Shown here: one piece after another, positions 23,101 through 34,200 of the stretch
Numbering within the stretch: the first letter of the stretch is position 1
How the letters are laid out: each line of letters starts with the position of its first letter
NCBI GenBank assembly: GCA_033032175.1
Contig: CM065322.1
Coordinates: forward strand, 11,470,001 to 11,534,000
DNA: 64,000 nucleotides
Source: Saturnia japonica
Lineage: Eukaryota > Arthropoda > Insecta > Lepidoptera > Saturniidae
Direction of reading: 5' to 3'
The notes under the pieces: generated by a model
What the model was told of the DNA's origin: nothing
Databases searched by the model: none
What the model saw: only the letters and a program-made list of their open reading frames with translations
Translations under genes and position numbers: made by a program

Positions 23101-26100
23101 AGTTTTGAAAGGTATGGATTAAGAGTTATATAAAAACTTGTTAAAATTTCATTAAATTGGGGTTTGATTTCATTGACTCTGGTGGACGAAGAAATTATTT
23201 CTGAACTATCATGAAAGTAGCTTTGAGACTTGTCATTTCAATGAAATGAATATCATTTTATTTGGTTTTGGGCGTTACGCAGGAATGCGCTTCGAATGCA
23301 CGTGACTCTGCTGCAGCCCAGCTTCGATTATGGCGAGAGTGTATGCGCCGATATGAGACTGTTGCTAGAGACGTCGGCGACACTGACGCGAGACTGATGG
23401 TTTGTTTTATGAAGTATTTTAGTCACTGACAAGTATTTCAATTGACGACTAACGATGTATTTTAGATTCCACGCTAATCGCCGATGTTATTGGATTGCTC
23501 TGTCCTCACCATCAGGGACAGTAAAGTAACTTTGCCGTAATACGACAAAACATCAAATTATGTATTTAGTTTTGAATCTCTTATTATTTATGTCATCACT
23601 GTATTTTTATTTCATTCTTAATAATATAAATTTATTCTTTCATTTGAGCGCCTAGTGGGACCCGCCTAGTGGTGTAGAACTTTGTAAAAACAGAAATGTA
23701 TAGGCCCTTAATAATTATTATTTTTCAATTGAAATATTTAAAGTCGAATGGGCTTATCACTATTCTTTTTTACGTACACAGATATAATATAGACAAGCGG
23801 TCTAGGTGCCAGACTCTGGCACTGACAGTGAGAGTACTTGCACAACAAAACGGACAGCGCGGTGTGTGCGTTTGAAAAATTGTAACTCTAAGTTTACTTT
23901 AGATTTTTAACCTTAAATTTCAACATTAAACAAAAATGTTAACATTAAAGTCAAGCCAAACTGGACCGCAAACATAATTTAATGAACAAATTAATCTATA
24001 CCGACTACTCGTCTCATCATAGTAGTACCTAATGATACGATTGGTATAAAATAAAATGACATATTTTGTTATTGCTCCTTCACAATATTGTGAAACGTCG
24101 GTAATAATTATGTGTAATTTCTCACTAGTAAATGTTATTCAAAGAAAATATATGTATTAAAATTGTTTGGTATGATGTAACAATATTCATACCTTAATTC
24201 GCATTTTAAAGGTAACAACTTTCGGTGTGGAATAGTGTTTGATTTAAAGTGTGATAACAAGATTCAATGTGAAGGTAGGTTTTGATTGTAACAAAATAGG
24301 AAGAGATCAACAAGCAACGCTCAGAAATGGCGGAAATGTCGAGCATGTGGCAGGAATGTCTGCAGAGATACAAGGACATTAGCAACGACTTCAACAATCT
24401 TAAACAACAGGTATTAACAGTTATATTAGTGTAGTTTAAATAAACATAGAAAGAAGAAAAATTGTGGATCGTTCTTATTTGAAAACTATTAAAACTCATG
24501 ATTCTTTACATTGCTGTTAGTAGGTACTATGAACTACCTCTCTGTGCATTCACAAAATTATTAACACTAGCGATCGCCCTAAGCTTGAAATTGGACCAGC
24601 GACTTTTTGATCATAGACTATTTTCTGTTTGACATTCACAGTATTCATAAACAATGAGTATTATCTACATGATTTGCTGACCCTTTTCGTTGAGTGATAA
24701 TGTCAATATTTTGGAGGGGTCCAAGTTCAATGGTACTGGTCGGTTTAGGATTCGCACTATTAATTTATTTCATTTAATATATTAGTAACAGATATTATAG
24801 AGAAATTTTAGCTTTCTGCACTTCTTCTCCATATAAACTTTAACCATGCCAAATCTCAGTCTTCCGTGCACGCAGTACGCTTAAAAAAGGGTATAAAGAT
24901 TTTGCTTCACGTATTATTATAATGATGATTACAAACTGTAAATATTATTTGTACATTTAAATAGAAATATTCTTACTAGCTCTTCTCGATGGCTGGGACG
25001 TATTCCGAACCGGTAATATTGTTTTGATATTCATAAGAGCCTTTTTACTCTGCTTAGGGATTGAATAAATTATTTTTTGATTTTGATTTTAAATAGATTT
25101 TTTTTTCTTGATTGATTGTAAATTTCATGAAACTCTTTTACCTCTGTCTCTCTGTAGTATACATATATAACTCTTAGTGGGAGGAATGGCTTTTCCAGTG
25201 TGCTATGGTTTCATTACGACGCGGCGACGTTTCCCATCACCGAAAGCTTGTGCTCATTACAGGTATTCGAACTCAGGTCGATTGAAGCGGTAGCCGTACA
25301 CGCTACTATTGCGTCGATCATTGCTTCAGTTATAATCGTTGCTTGTAAAAATTGAACAAACTTTATGAAACAGTTGACAACGTCTGAGAGTCCGTCGCGA
25401 ATGCCAGCCCCGCCCCTTGTGTGTGCGGAGGGAGAGGGCTCATTACCGCCGGCGGGTTACCGCTTACCACCCAATTACCCACCGGTAACTTTCTATCTTT
25501 ATATTATCATCATCCATTAAATAGACTTTACATTTTCACGCGATATTTATTTATATAAATTGATAATTATACGGTGGTGTAATGTGAAATATATTGTCCG
25601 TGTAACCTTTTCGAGCGCTTGAAGTGAAACTTCTTTTAATTTAATAGTGTATATTAATATGTAGTTAAAGCGAATACAACACATTTGTATTTAAGGACTA
25701 TATAAACGTATTAAGTAGCGAAGTGAACTAAATTTTAACTAAATAGTAAGTATAATTATGCGAGTAAACAATCACTTTAGTCATAAGTAGCAAGTTAATG
25801 ATTTAGTGATTAAGTAGAATAGGATGGAGTCTATTTTTTCATTTAGTAACCTCACGTCCCTCGCCGCGCGCATTCCCCGGTAGGCGTGGCTTGCTACTAA
25901 ATTATTATTTAGTTCGATATTTGTAACAATTTAGTAAAGTGCATAAGTTGGTCTGTTAAATTATGTTTTACTTGACACCGATATTTTCGTTGATAATATG
26001 CTTGATTAATTACTGAATTAATAATTTCAACATGTTCTTGTTCATTATTAGTGAAATAATAAGTACTATAGCAACTACTTACAATTAAGAAAAAGTACGT

Positions 26101-27486
26101 GTAAACGCTCACATGCTTAGTAAACAACTTGATAAGACATAATATCGATTCCAACAACAAAAAGTAATAAAGACTTTTACTAAACGTTCGTTATTATTGT
26201 ATATTATACTTAAATACAATTACTTATTTACACAATAAGGACCATAAAAGAAACTGCGTAACTTTCCATTTTATTTTAGTAGTGAATGAATCAGTTTTAG
26301 TTTAATAAATAAACAAGGCTTATCTATACATTTATAAACATATCCGTATTAAATTATATAGTAATTGTTATTTCTTTAAAATAATATTGTTATATTGTAA
26401 TATGGTTATGTTATATTAATGTGAATATGGAAAATGGAATGGTTTGATTGCCACAGATTAGTTTTTAGCATGAGCAGCTAGTTAGAATGTACCAGCATGC
26501 TCATTACTCATTAGTTTCCGTTCCTTTCTCTGCGGTAGATCTCCGTGCATATATGAATTATAGCTAGGTGTGTCGAGCGTTTATGAGAAGTTGATTTCCA
26601 ATCGAAAACATGTATATGTTAATATAGTAAGCATTTATTTTAAATCTATCTTTCAAGAACTAAGTAATACATATTTTTGCCAGCATTCTGCTCTGTTTAG
26701 AAACAAATAGGTAAGTATGTGTCAGTGCGATGTACAGATATCTGTGGAAACGATTGTTCTATGTGTGTAGATGGGTCCAATGGCAGGATATCCTAACGGC
26801 GGTTCGCCGCTGAGACCCCGCGCGTCTGCTCCTCCGGCTTGGTGGTGGTGTGGAGACTCGCCACGTCGTCGTTCATCGCCTGATTCACGCGGCTCCCGTG
26901 AGCGGGACCGCAAGCACCGGCATAAGGACAGAGGTACGGCACAGAGGAGTTTCTTTGGAAATTTCTCTCTACTTGGGGCAGTCCGACTGGTGAAGTACAT
27001 ACCTCCAACCTACAGAAGATCTCAGCCAAATAAATAACCATGTGATGTGTTTCTGCGATGAGTAGGGTTTCCAGAGCTCTTTGGGGTTGGGAGGTTCATG
27101 GTCGTCAAAGCGTTAGTGATACCTATAGCGTTTATAGGCTACGATAGCCGCTTACCACCAGGCCTTACCTTAATTGTATTAAAAAAACTTTAATTCAGGT
27201 GGACTGTACAGATATATTACTTACATACACCTACATACTTCCATCCTAGAGAAGATCGCAGCCATTTTTCAAGAAAAAAACTTAAAAGTTTTCGCCCGCA
27301 TATTTCTACGGAAAAATATTACGTAACACGTTTTTGTATTTCAATAATTGGATCTCCCGGTTTCATTGGAGAGGTCATATTGTTATATTAATGCCCTTTA
27401 TGTATCTATTCACAGATGAGCCGAGATATAAAGAGAAATCAAAACCTAGTGCAGCACGTTCTGAACATAGACATAAGAAAAGATGA
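17065..27486 (+). CDS. unrecognised 12-exon gene, Arg/Asp-rich protein
   Basis: Twelve exons (17065-17148, 17745-17811, 18038-18129, 18961-19080, 19810-19930, 21048-21797, 22713-22826, 23283-23399, 24300-24410, 25374-25484, 26771-26933, 27416-27486) join with matching phases and no internal stop. They give 639 residues from the partial first codon, with TGA at 27484-27486. N-terminal part: RS/basic stretches (HRASRSPRRHRRST; QHRHHRRRRDD). Middle (exon 6): 250 residues of charged RY/DD/KR-rich low-complexity sequence. Then come three 37-39 residue helical repeats, a Pro/Gly segment (PPAGYRLPPNYPP, GPMAGYPNGG) and an RS/RDRKHRHKDR tail. There are no membrane segments. The composition suggests a nuclear, possibly RNA-associated protein, but this is inference; I do not recognise the family. 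The true start lies upstream, perhaps at 4909. Several introns carry transposon fragments. Confidence 0.8.
17745..17811 (+). CDS. unknown gene, exon 2
   Basis: Acceptor TTTTCCAG|G, donor CACAG|GTGCAC. Phase 2 in, phase 0 out. Encodes KEGISLALKAGLVSTPRSDS then PQ. Confidence 0.75.
18038..18129 (+). CDS. unknown gene, exon 3
   Basis: Acceptor TTTTATAG|GAG, donor AAAA|GTTAGT. Phase 0 in, phase 2 out. Encodes a basic/acidic start, then NQDSFIYAFLEDAIKRDKK, a likely amphipathic helix. The phase match to the exon at 18961 skips the GC-rich stretch 18,650-18,910. Confidence 0.78.
18650..18910. other. GC-rich patch inside intron 3
   Basis: Markedly GC-richer than the flanking intron and carries a 90-codon open frame (18657-18929). 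No frame here has both usable splice sites and the phases needed to join exons 3 and 4, while those two exons join directly. Its GTCTACAC and CACACGGCAATC phrases look like parts of a small DNA transposon. Alternative-exon use cannot be excluded. Confidence 0.4.
18961..19080 (+). CDS. unknown gene, exon 4, His/Arg-rich
   Basis: Acceptor GTTCCAG|G, donor ACGA|GTAATA. Phase 2 in and out. Encodes QRHARKHEGRNGSRDRDASV, then SRQHRHHRRRRDDVPFREH. One other frame stays open across this exon, but it does not keep phase with exons 3 and 5. Confidence 0.75.
19175..19325. mobile_element. small hairpin-forming MITE-like repeat in intron 4
   Basis: Contains a perfect 14-bp inverted repeat, AAATGTCGACGACA (19217-19230) and TGTCGTCGACATTT (19273-19286), with a 42-base loop. 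Its right part (CGGCGGGTCAGCGGATTCG at about 19,290) resembles the element at about 20,925 in the next intron. Confidence 0.5.
19810..19930 (+). CDS. unknown gene, exon 5
   Basis: Acceptor ATATCAAG|A (weak pyrimidine tract), donor CTGTG|GTAAGT (strong). Phase 2 in, phase 0 out. Encodes PTKEIPQKPAINETVLIETF, then AKLCAQMNENSRNPTNESPV. The phase match on both sides supports the weak acceptor. Confidence 0.75.
19947..20663 (+). mobile_element. non-LTR reverse transcriptase C-terminal fragment in intron 5
   Basis: An intact 238-codon open frame in the same orientation as the host gene. VKCITYLGLKIDECFSWSQH (RT thumb), LCSKLRILLGKLYHLSF, TLRLLYMSLVDSIFSYALDS and NLDKLETLQIRFLKLLV match the region after the catalytic domain of jockey/CR1-group elements. 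It starts only about 16 bp after the exon 5 donor, so the 5' truncation point lies at or just inside the intron boundary. The 3' end runs to roughly 20,700. Confidence 0.7.
20700..20960. mobile_element. MITE-like repeat in intron 5
   Basis: Non-coding. CGGCGGGTCGGCGGAATCGG at about 20,927 resembles the right part of the 19,175-19,325 element. No terminal inverted repeat or target duplication was established. Confidence 0.4.
21048..21797 (+). CDS. unknown gene, exon 6, charged low-complexity
   Basis: Acceptor AAATTTCAG|CAC, donor TAAAG|GTTGGA; phase 0 in and out, 750 nt. Opens with HRTLSHKSLQCEVVSERD and continues as a long Arg/Asp/Tyr/Lys-rich region (RYDDKPKRYDDRERYY, SHKDRRSRKNMERF). It closes with DSGLSVADGETSTISGKSNY then LRVVK. 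The open frame runs on past 21797 to 21953, but the composition changes abruptly to hydrophobic intron-like translation, which supports the donor chosen. Confidence 0.8.
22501..22670 (-). mobile_element. RTE 3' fragment with 11-bp target-site duplication
   Basis: Begins (as seen on +) with TCATCATCATCATTTCAGCC, the 3' tail of an RTE element like those at 9,004 and 11,765, and continues for 170 bp as a diverged C-terminal region. CAAGACATTCA occurs directly on both sides (22490-22500 and 22671-22681). It is severely 5'-truncated and ends 42 bp before exon 7, so with the target duplication only 31 bp of original intron separate it from the splice acceptor at 22711-22712. Confidence 0.75.
22713..22826 (+). 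CDS. unknown gene, exon 7, helical repeat 1
   Basis: Acceptor TGTTACAG|CAA, donor ATGAAT|GTAAGG; phase 0-0, 38 codons: QEISEQREAMDKMMKLWKEL, then MRCFKGFSQVQGQDKVMN. It shares R7, L16/W17 and E19 with the next two exons when these are aligned from their first codon. Confidence 0.8.
23283..23399 (+). CDS. unknown gene, exon 8, helical repeat 2
   Basis: Acceptor GTTACGCAG|GAA, donor CTGATG|GTTTGT (weak); phase 0-0, 39 codons: ECASNARDSAAAQLRLWREC, then MRRYETVARDVGDTDARLM. R7, W17, E19, C20, R23 and Y24 align with repeat 3. Confidence 0.75.
24300..24410 (+). CDS. unknown gene, exon 9, helical repeat 3
   Basis: Acceptor AAAATAG|GAA, donor CAACAG|GTATTA; phase 0-0, 37 codons: EEINKQRSEMAEMSSMWQEC, then LQRYKDISNDFNNLKQQ. 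It has the same R7, W17, E19, C20, R23, Y24 positions as repeat 2. Confidence 0.8.
25374..25484 (+). CDS. unknown gene, exon 10, Pro-rich
   Basis: Acceptor ATGAAACAG|TTG, donor CCACCG|GTAACT; phase 0-0, 37 codons, ending GSLPPAGYRLPPNYPP. GC-rich compared with its flanks. It has no W17-type motif, so it is not a fourth repeat. Confidence 0.78.
26771..26933 (+). CDS. unknown gene, exon 11, Gly/Pro then RS-rich
   Basis: Acceptor GTGTGTAG|ATG, donor GACAGAG|GTACGG; phase 0 in, phase 1 out. GPMAGYPNGGSPLRPRAS is followed by a WWW triplet and an Arg/Ser-rich RRRSSPDSRGSRERDRKH-type stretch. The frame continues to a stop at 27035-27037, a possible intron-retention end. Confidence 0.78.
27045..27190. 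mobile_element. LINE-type 3' end in intron 11
   Basis: Phrases such as CCAGAGCTCTTTGGGGTTGG and GATAGCCGCTTACCACCAGG are typical of the 3' region of a family of lepidopteran non-LTR elements. It ends in an A-rich run at about 27,180. No coding sequence remains. Confidence 0.5.
27416..27486 (+). CDS. unknown gene, last exon
   Basis: Acceptor TATTCACAG|AT, phase 1 in. Encodes DEPRYKEKSKPSAARSEHRH then KKR and TGA (27484-27486). The basic ending continues the RS/RDRK composition of exon 11, which supports the join. Confidence 0.8.
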
Positions 27487-27678
27487 AAATTTTAGACAAA
27501 TATCAAGTATTCCACAAAATAACACATTTATCCAAATTATGAGTTACCAAGTCATTTGTGTTACAATAATTATTTACCCATCACATTTTGATTAAATTAT
27601 TTGTATTTATTCATCGGAAATTGTCTATCTTGTAATATAAACTTAAAATTTTTTAAATTTATGTGACGTTAAAAGTGC

Positions 27679-27684
27679 AATAAA
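27679..27684 (+). terminator. poly(A) signal of the unknown gene
   Basis: AATAAA about 190 bp after the stop codon, in an AT-rich 3' UTR. It is the first canonical hexamer after 27,486 that I see. Confidence 0.6.
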
Positions 27685-30600
27685 GTCATCAAAATTATGC
27701 GATACTTTTACTTTGTTTCCCTAACCAAATAGATATTTGAGGTGAAATTGCTCTTATTGGAAATGAAAAAAGATAATATAAAAGGTATGTATGTTTTCAT
27801 TTTCTTTAAATAGAACAAATCCGATATCAATGACTATTTATTACAACATTCAAGCAATTAGATCCTTATTATATAAAACTTAGATAAACTTTGTCGTTTT
27901 ATTTAAAAAATGACTAAGTTTTTTTACACATATTTGCGCCTAGAAACTGTTATCTGTATGTACATTTGGAAAAAAAATTGCAGAATATGTTCAACTTTGT
28001 GGACAAAATGCTCTTAAAAATATTTAGAAATTTGAAACAATGAATCTATCGTATAGTAGTATCTGTAGTTTTAATCGGAATTTAATATTAAAGTAGGTAC
28101 TATATAATATACACCTGTAGGGTCATAATTTACAAACATTTTATTTCACATAAATATTTCTTTGTATGCACATAGTTAAAATGTCCTGCAAGGTATATAT
28201 AATTATTCCTGAAAGTTTTAGTTTTAGACATATGTACTTCGAGATGAACTTTATATTATACATGAAAACATGATTCTGTCAATAATTGAATACATCATCC
28301 TAATGTATGGAACACGGATTTTATTTCTGCTCACTGTTACCAGATCAGGGGGTTTCCCTTATATTCGAAGGGTTTAAGGCACTAGGGAGAAATCTAGGGT
28401 CACCTGCTACAAAATGTAGCAGGGTGGAATGCAGAGGTGGATAGATGGTTACCAATATTTTTAGACTTTACTTTACGACTATCTCATGTTTTGTATAGAC
28501 AAAAATTAGAAATTAAATCACAAGTATTTCCAAATAATAGTGAAAGAGGTCGTGTGTGGGACTTAACGATTTTATTGCCAGTACGGTGCTTTAGAAATAA
28601 AAACTAAAAAGGTCCATAGGGAGTTTATATGTATAATTCGAATTTTAGGCGAATTCCGGGGTAGTCTAGACAACCACCTGGCAACAGTATTTCCAAATTA
28701 TCGTGTCTCGTTTTTATGGTAAAATACATTGTTCCCATTGGTTGTACTAGTAAAGCAAAGTCTGCGAACTGTTTCACAGAGTGGTAAAATAAAAAGTTAA
28801 AATAGTGTTAGAAAATATATAACTTTTTATATAAATAGTTCGTGAATATGAGATACATACATTGTATGTCCGTAGTAAATTACAATAAAATGTAACGAAC
28901 ATACGGAAAAAAACATTTGAATATTCAATTATGTGTAAATTTACTATGCATATATTTACCAAAAACTTATTGTATTGTATTGTAATATTGTATTTTCAAA
29001 AGTAAAAATATTCGACCTTGATGTTTATTATTTACTGATGTTATATTGAAAATTACAAACAGGATCATGTTTTTATGTAAGTACGATTACTTAATATTCA
29101 CTTTAAATTCAAAAATCATATTTAGCTGTAGCCGAATATACGACAACGAGCATCAGTCTCCTTTAAATATGTAACTCAGTCATTCGATTGCCCAAAAATG
29201 TTCGGGCACGAAGACTAAACCAGTTCCGGGTCCTAGAGGGGTAAACCGGGGTACATGTCCCCAGCGGCAATTTAAGGAAGCGCTAAACTTATTTGAAACA
29301 TCCTTTAAAATCTCATTTGCCGAAAGGAGGCGGCGCCAGGGTCAAATTTTTGCCCCGGTTTGGAAAAAATCATAGATTCAGAGCTGGACTAATCACATTC
29401 ATAATACGAACAAACTCCTATAATATAATACGTCACAACTATATACTTATATCAAATTCTAACTGTCTATAAATAACATATACAATTATGGACAATATTT
29501 CTACGATTTATATAATTTGATTATATTAAAATCTTACCAATTTTATATGTATTTTATGAACATGCTAAGAAATAACCAGTTTAGGGTTAACTTTACGCAA
29601 AATCTCTGTTTTTAAGTTGATATAAATAAATGTAAGTTTAATAAAATTGTAAATAGTAAAAATAGGTAGTAATTAGTATGTATAGTAGTAGAGGGGTGTT
29701 CATTATAGGTCTACCACATTTGACCAAATTAATAAAGCACCGCACTTTATTCTAACTTAGAACGTAACGCCTTGCAGTGACATGCTGAAAAACAATTTAA
29801 TTTTCTTTGTTCAAACTCTATTTGCGATTTATGACTAACTTCCCAAAGGGCATAAAAAAATCTATTAAAAGGTTTTTTTTCTACATCAAAAATTTTGTTT
29901 TCGGCTTTCAAATATAATAAGGTTTGTAACCTATTTTATTTTTAGCTGTTCGGGCTCATAAACTGGATGGAGGGTAGCAAAAAATTTTTGTATCCTTTAT
30001 AAGTTTTAAAAGCCGGTCACTCGCTCGGATACCGATTCTTAAAAGTTTTGGTATTTGATATAGTTTTGGATTTGAGGATTGGAGGAGAGTGTCTTTGGAG
30101 CTTGGAAATTCTAACAGCAAAGGCGGCAATATCGGCGACGAAAGATAAGTGAATCCTCATCCCCGTTATAGTGTTACTTGGCGGTTATTTTTGTGCGGTA
30201 TCTACCAACCAGTTTGCAACTCCAATAGCGGTTTTATAAAGAATTTGATAAAACTGGTAAGATTTTGATTGTAGTGCAATTTTGACTATCATTCATCAGT
30301 GAATTAATTTTATTAACACGTATTACGATTATTGCACATACAATACTAACACCAAGATATATAATTGCCACTATATCAATTACAATTATATAAAAATAAT
30401 AATTGGTAAAACTTTAAAATATCTTGAATTTTGTTGTTGTAGCTACGTACCTACCTACCTAAAGGTTTTAGACATCTCATTTCTTGCACATACACAATGC
30501 GTGTGCGAAGTTTTAAAAAGGATTTTTTTTAATCCTTCCAATGGTTTAGCAGTCATTTTTTTTTCAATATTGACATTCTTTTTATTATATTCTATTTCGA

Positions 30601-31171
30601 CATAACAGAAAAACTACACAGACATCAAACTATATTTCTAGAGATATTTTACAATAAAGGTATTTTCGACGTTACATGTATTTCGGGTAAATTCATATAC
30701 CTATAAGGAAATTTTACCATGTAGGAACAGGACGAGGAATCTCACTACACGCGTGGTGCCATAATATTTGGAAATCATTCTATTTTAGTAATTACAATAT
30801 TAATATTAGTCTCTGCATTGAGCTATTAAAAATTCATACCCTATTTATTCCTTCATAAAGTTGACAAACACATTTTTATATTATTATATAAATCATATTT
30901 TTACATTCATGACCATCTTTCATTATCTACGTATAAATGCCAATTTATAAGTCACCAAAATATAATGTTGACTATAAAAGGATTTTTTAAAATTAAAATA
31001 CATATTTCAAATTTTAACTATTTTCCTAAGAAATCAGATTAGGTAACTTGTTTTTGATGTCATTATTATACACAACAAAATAGTACTACTGTTTCACACT
31101 AAAAACTATCAACTTAAAAATTAAATATTTCTGTAATAAATAATGTTCATTATTAGATCATTAACACAATA
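27685..31171. other. intergenic between two convergent genes
   Basis: AT-rich; no gene recognised. A GC-richer block at about 29,180-29,370 (CCGGGTCCTAGAGGGG, TGCCCCGG phrases) looks like an old transposon fragment. A palindromic CCTGCTACAAAATGTAGCAGG lies at about 28,401. Part of 28,700-31,170 may belong to a longer CDC42SE 3' UTR. Confidence 0.4.
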
Positions 31172-31177
31172 TTTATT
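31172..31177 (-). terminator. possible CDC42SE poly(A) signal
   Basis: AATAAA on the - strand about 45 nt after the stop codon. This is close to the stop, so the true 3' end may lie further left. Confidence 0.35.
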
Positions 31178-31220
31178 TCACTGTTTTGTCACTATTGTCC
31201 GTGTTTGCGTTTTGGGAGCA

Positions 31221-31229
31221 TCAGTAAAC
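31221..31229 (-). CDS. CDC42SE exon 3 coding part
   Basis: Acceptor TTGTTTCAG then GTT TAC TGA. It gives the ending GVKVY. The acceptor is good and the phase is right, but a two-codon coding segment could be displaced by another acceptor further left, so the exact C-terminus is less certain than the rest. Confidence 0.65.
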   Translation of the reverse strand, partial: VY

Positions 31230-34200
31230 CTGAAACAATAAAAATAAATTTTGCAATAAACTTGAAATTAAGATTTCGTAATGATGAAGTTAAGTTATTA
31301 CAAATTAAAATATTAATTACTATATAACTAGTGCTTAAAGTGAATAAAGGTTTAAAGAAATACTCGAGATAATAATTTCGATTTGGGTCATCTAAATTTC
31401 AATAAACACCGATTATTTTTGTGATAATATTTGGTTTAAAATGTTTATGCTTAAAAGTGCTTTTTTTAAACTTTGTTCAAGCACTCCCCCGTATTTGGAC
31501 CCGTTTGTCAACAGGTCTGGTACGGGAAAGTGACAAGAAGATAATTCTTACCTTGACACCATAAGCCATTTCGTAACCACCTTTGCTCTGCATCTGGTTC
31601 TGCATAGAGTGGAGCAACGAAGAGGGTATGTCCACATGTGTTGACCCTGAAACATTCAATTATTATAATTAGTAAAGAAACCTTTTACGTTTGGACAAAA
31701 ATTTCATACTAAAACAATGTCGGTTACAAACAGAACCTATTTATAGAAAAAGGAAAATAAAATAATATATTTATCCTTTAACTTATAACATACTAGCTGT
31801 GCCTCGCGGTTTCACCCCTAATAAAATCATATTTTTAGGCAATTTTTTTATGCTTTGTGTAAAACTATCGACATTTTTATAAGAATTTTTTTTTCAAATT
31901 ATAATGTAACCAATGCTACTCCCTGATACTGTAGCTTTATATTGGTGAAAAATTTTTAAATCGGTCCAGTAGTTTTTGAGTTTTCCCATTACAAACAAAA
32001 AATCAAATCTTTCCTCTTTATAATATTGTTATAGATTAAACTGGTAGGGAACAATGTGCCATTTAATATTTTGTCTATTTTTTATATTTAAAACTATTAT
32101 GTATTAATAATTATTATAGTGTATTATTAATTCCAAAATATCGTTTTTGTTGACTTATATTGATAATAAGAGTATTATTGATCTATTTTGTGTCAAAGGA
32201 GCTTGTACGGTAAGCAAAGCAAGTACCAAAAAATTGATCACTTTTATTGTATTTTATTGACCACGTCGCGTCTTCACTTAACACCAGGCGAGTGATCTAA
32301 CGTTTACCTTCATGTAATGTTTGTAGATTACTTGAAGCTTTACAAAGACTCTCTCAATAAATAAAATACCCACGATAAGTGTTTTTGTCTATAAAATAAT
32401 CGAAAGCCGGAGAAGCACAATTCGCGCGTGTGCTCGATTGACGGCATTCTGTGGTCCATGCGAGCGCAACCGCGTGCACAGCTAGTACTTACATAAAGTT
32501 ATAAATAATGACCACTAAAGATAATGGTGTCTAAAAATATCTGTCAACATGCGATACTTGTGATTTAATAACACTTTCCAGACTCATGGCTTTGATTTAT
32601 AAGTGTTATTTGGTCCTTCAGTACATTATTTTTATCGTTGATTTCGTAATATATTCATTAATGTAGGTACCGAAAGGTGCCTGTGAAAAATTATACATAT
32701 ACTTCATTTCAATGTTTGCCTGTACAAAGCTACCAAAATCGCCGTAGTGAAAAAAAATTTTTTTTTTAATAGTTTGTCAATTTTCAAAATGTTTAAAGAT
32801 CGTAAATATACGATAAAAAAAGCAATGCGGCTTTACGTAGTTTATTACTTAAAGTACATCGAAGAACTAGCCATTTATGCAAGAAATTACATAAATAAAA
32901 TGTTAAAAAGCAAAATTACGATTTAAAAATTATATATTAATTAGTAACTCGAAACTTTACATAAATATAAAAAATCAAAGTGAGATAAATATAAAGAAAT
33001 TAATTCATTTATAATAAACAATTATTTAAGGATATACGACTTAACAAACGAATTATGAAAACATATAGTAGAAGTCCAAACGTTTGACTACTAAAGTACT
33101 AACAACGAAAAATATAAATTAAGGTTGTAAAAGTTTGTATTTGAATCAAAGTTAGACGACTACGATAACAAAGACCTTGATGCCAACATAAATACGTAAT
33201 TTCATGGTTATTATATAATTGCACTATTAAATAAACAATGAATTGTTCTGAAATAGCCATTTGTGTGGAATATCTTGATGAGTCAAAACTTAATGCAAAG
33301 ATTACAATGACCTTTACAATACAATAACAAAATTATACGAACGAGATAAATTATTCCCCGGGCTTGGCTTAATTGTTGTTATGATTCTTATCGAAAACTA
33401 CATGTAAAGAACAATATATTTGCTTATATACAAATATAGCCAAAATCCCGACCACTGATTTCAAAAATCTCTAAAGTCCAAATTTTTAGTAATTTTTTTA
33501 TGACATGCAATTCCAAACAGGCAAGTACATTTGATGTTAAGTAGTGTAATTGCGTCTAAAATCCCAAAAAAAGTGCGCATTCCTCAAACCAGTCAATAGT
33601 AGTTTGCTATTCCTGAGTACAGAGTTGAAACGCCTAGTGTTCTTCTGTATTTGTTACCAATCTCGCATTTCATAACATTAAGACTGTAACACAGCAGTGC
33701 TCGCCACAGCTTAGTGGTAGAAACAGGTGTAGCGTTGCTAATCTGCAGTTCTCCATTACGTCTTTCTATGTCACCTTCATCATGTGTATAATATAAATAT
33801 ATATATAGTAATATCAGTGGGTAGGTACTTTGTTATCGAAATCGTTCGAATTTGAAAGCTATTTTTGTGTAATAAGTTAGTGTATTACGGTTAGCTGTGT
33901 TTCTTTTTAACCGTCTTCAACAAAAGACGGAGGTTACTCAATTCGAATGCTTTTCTTATGGATGTTCAGGCATAACCTCTTTGTTTATGAACCAATTTGG
34001 ATGATTATTTTTTGTATACCTCAAGGGTGGTCTCGTTTTAATTTCATTCGCATTGCATCTTCAACTTCGAAGACACACCAGAGAACTCTTCAAAATCAAT
34101 GAATTGGTTTCTTTATTGTTAAAAATTGACTTACTAGTATTGTTGTTTCAAATATTAAATTAAGAATTTTCTTATAGTACATATAGAAACCAAATAATAA

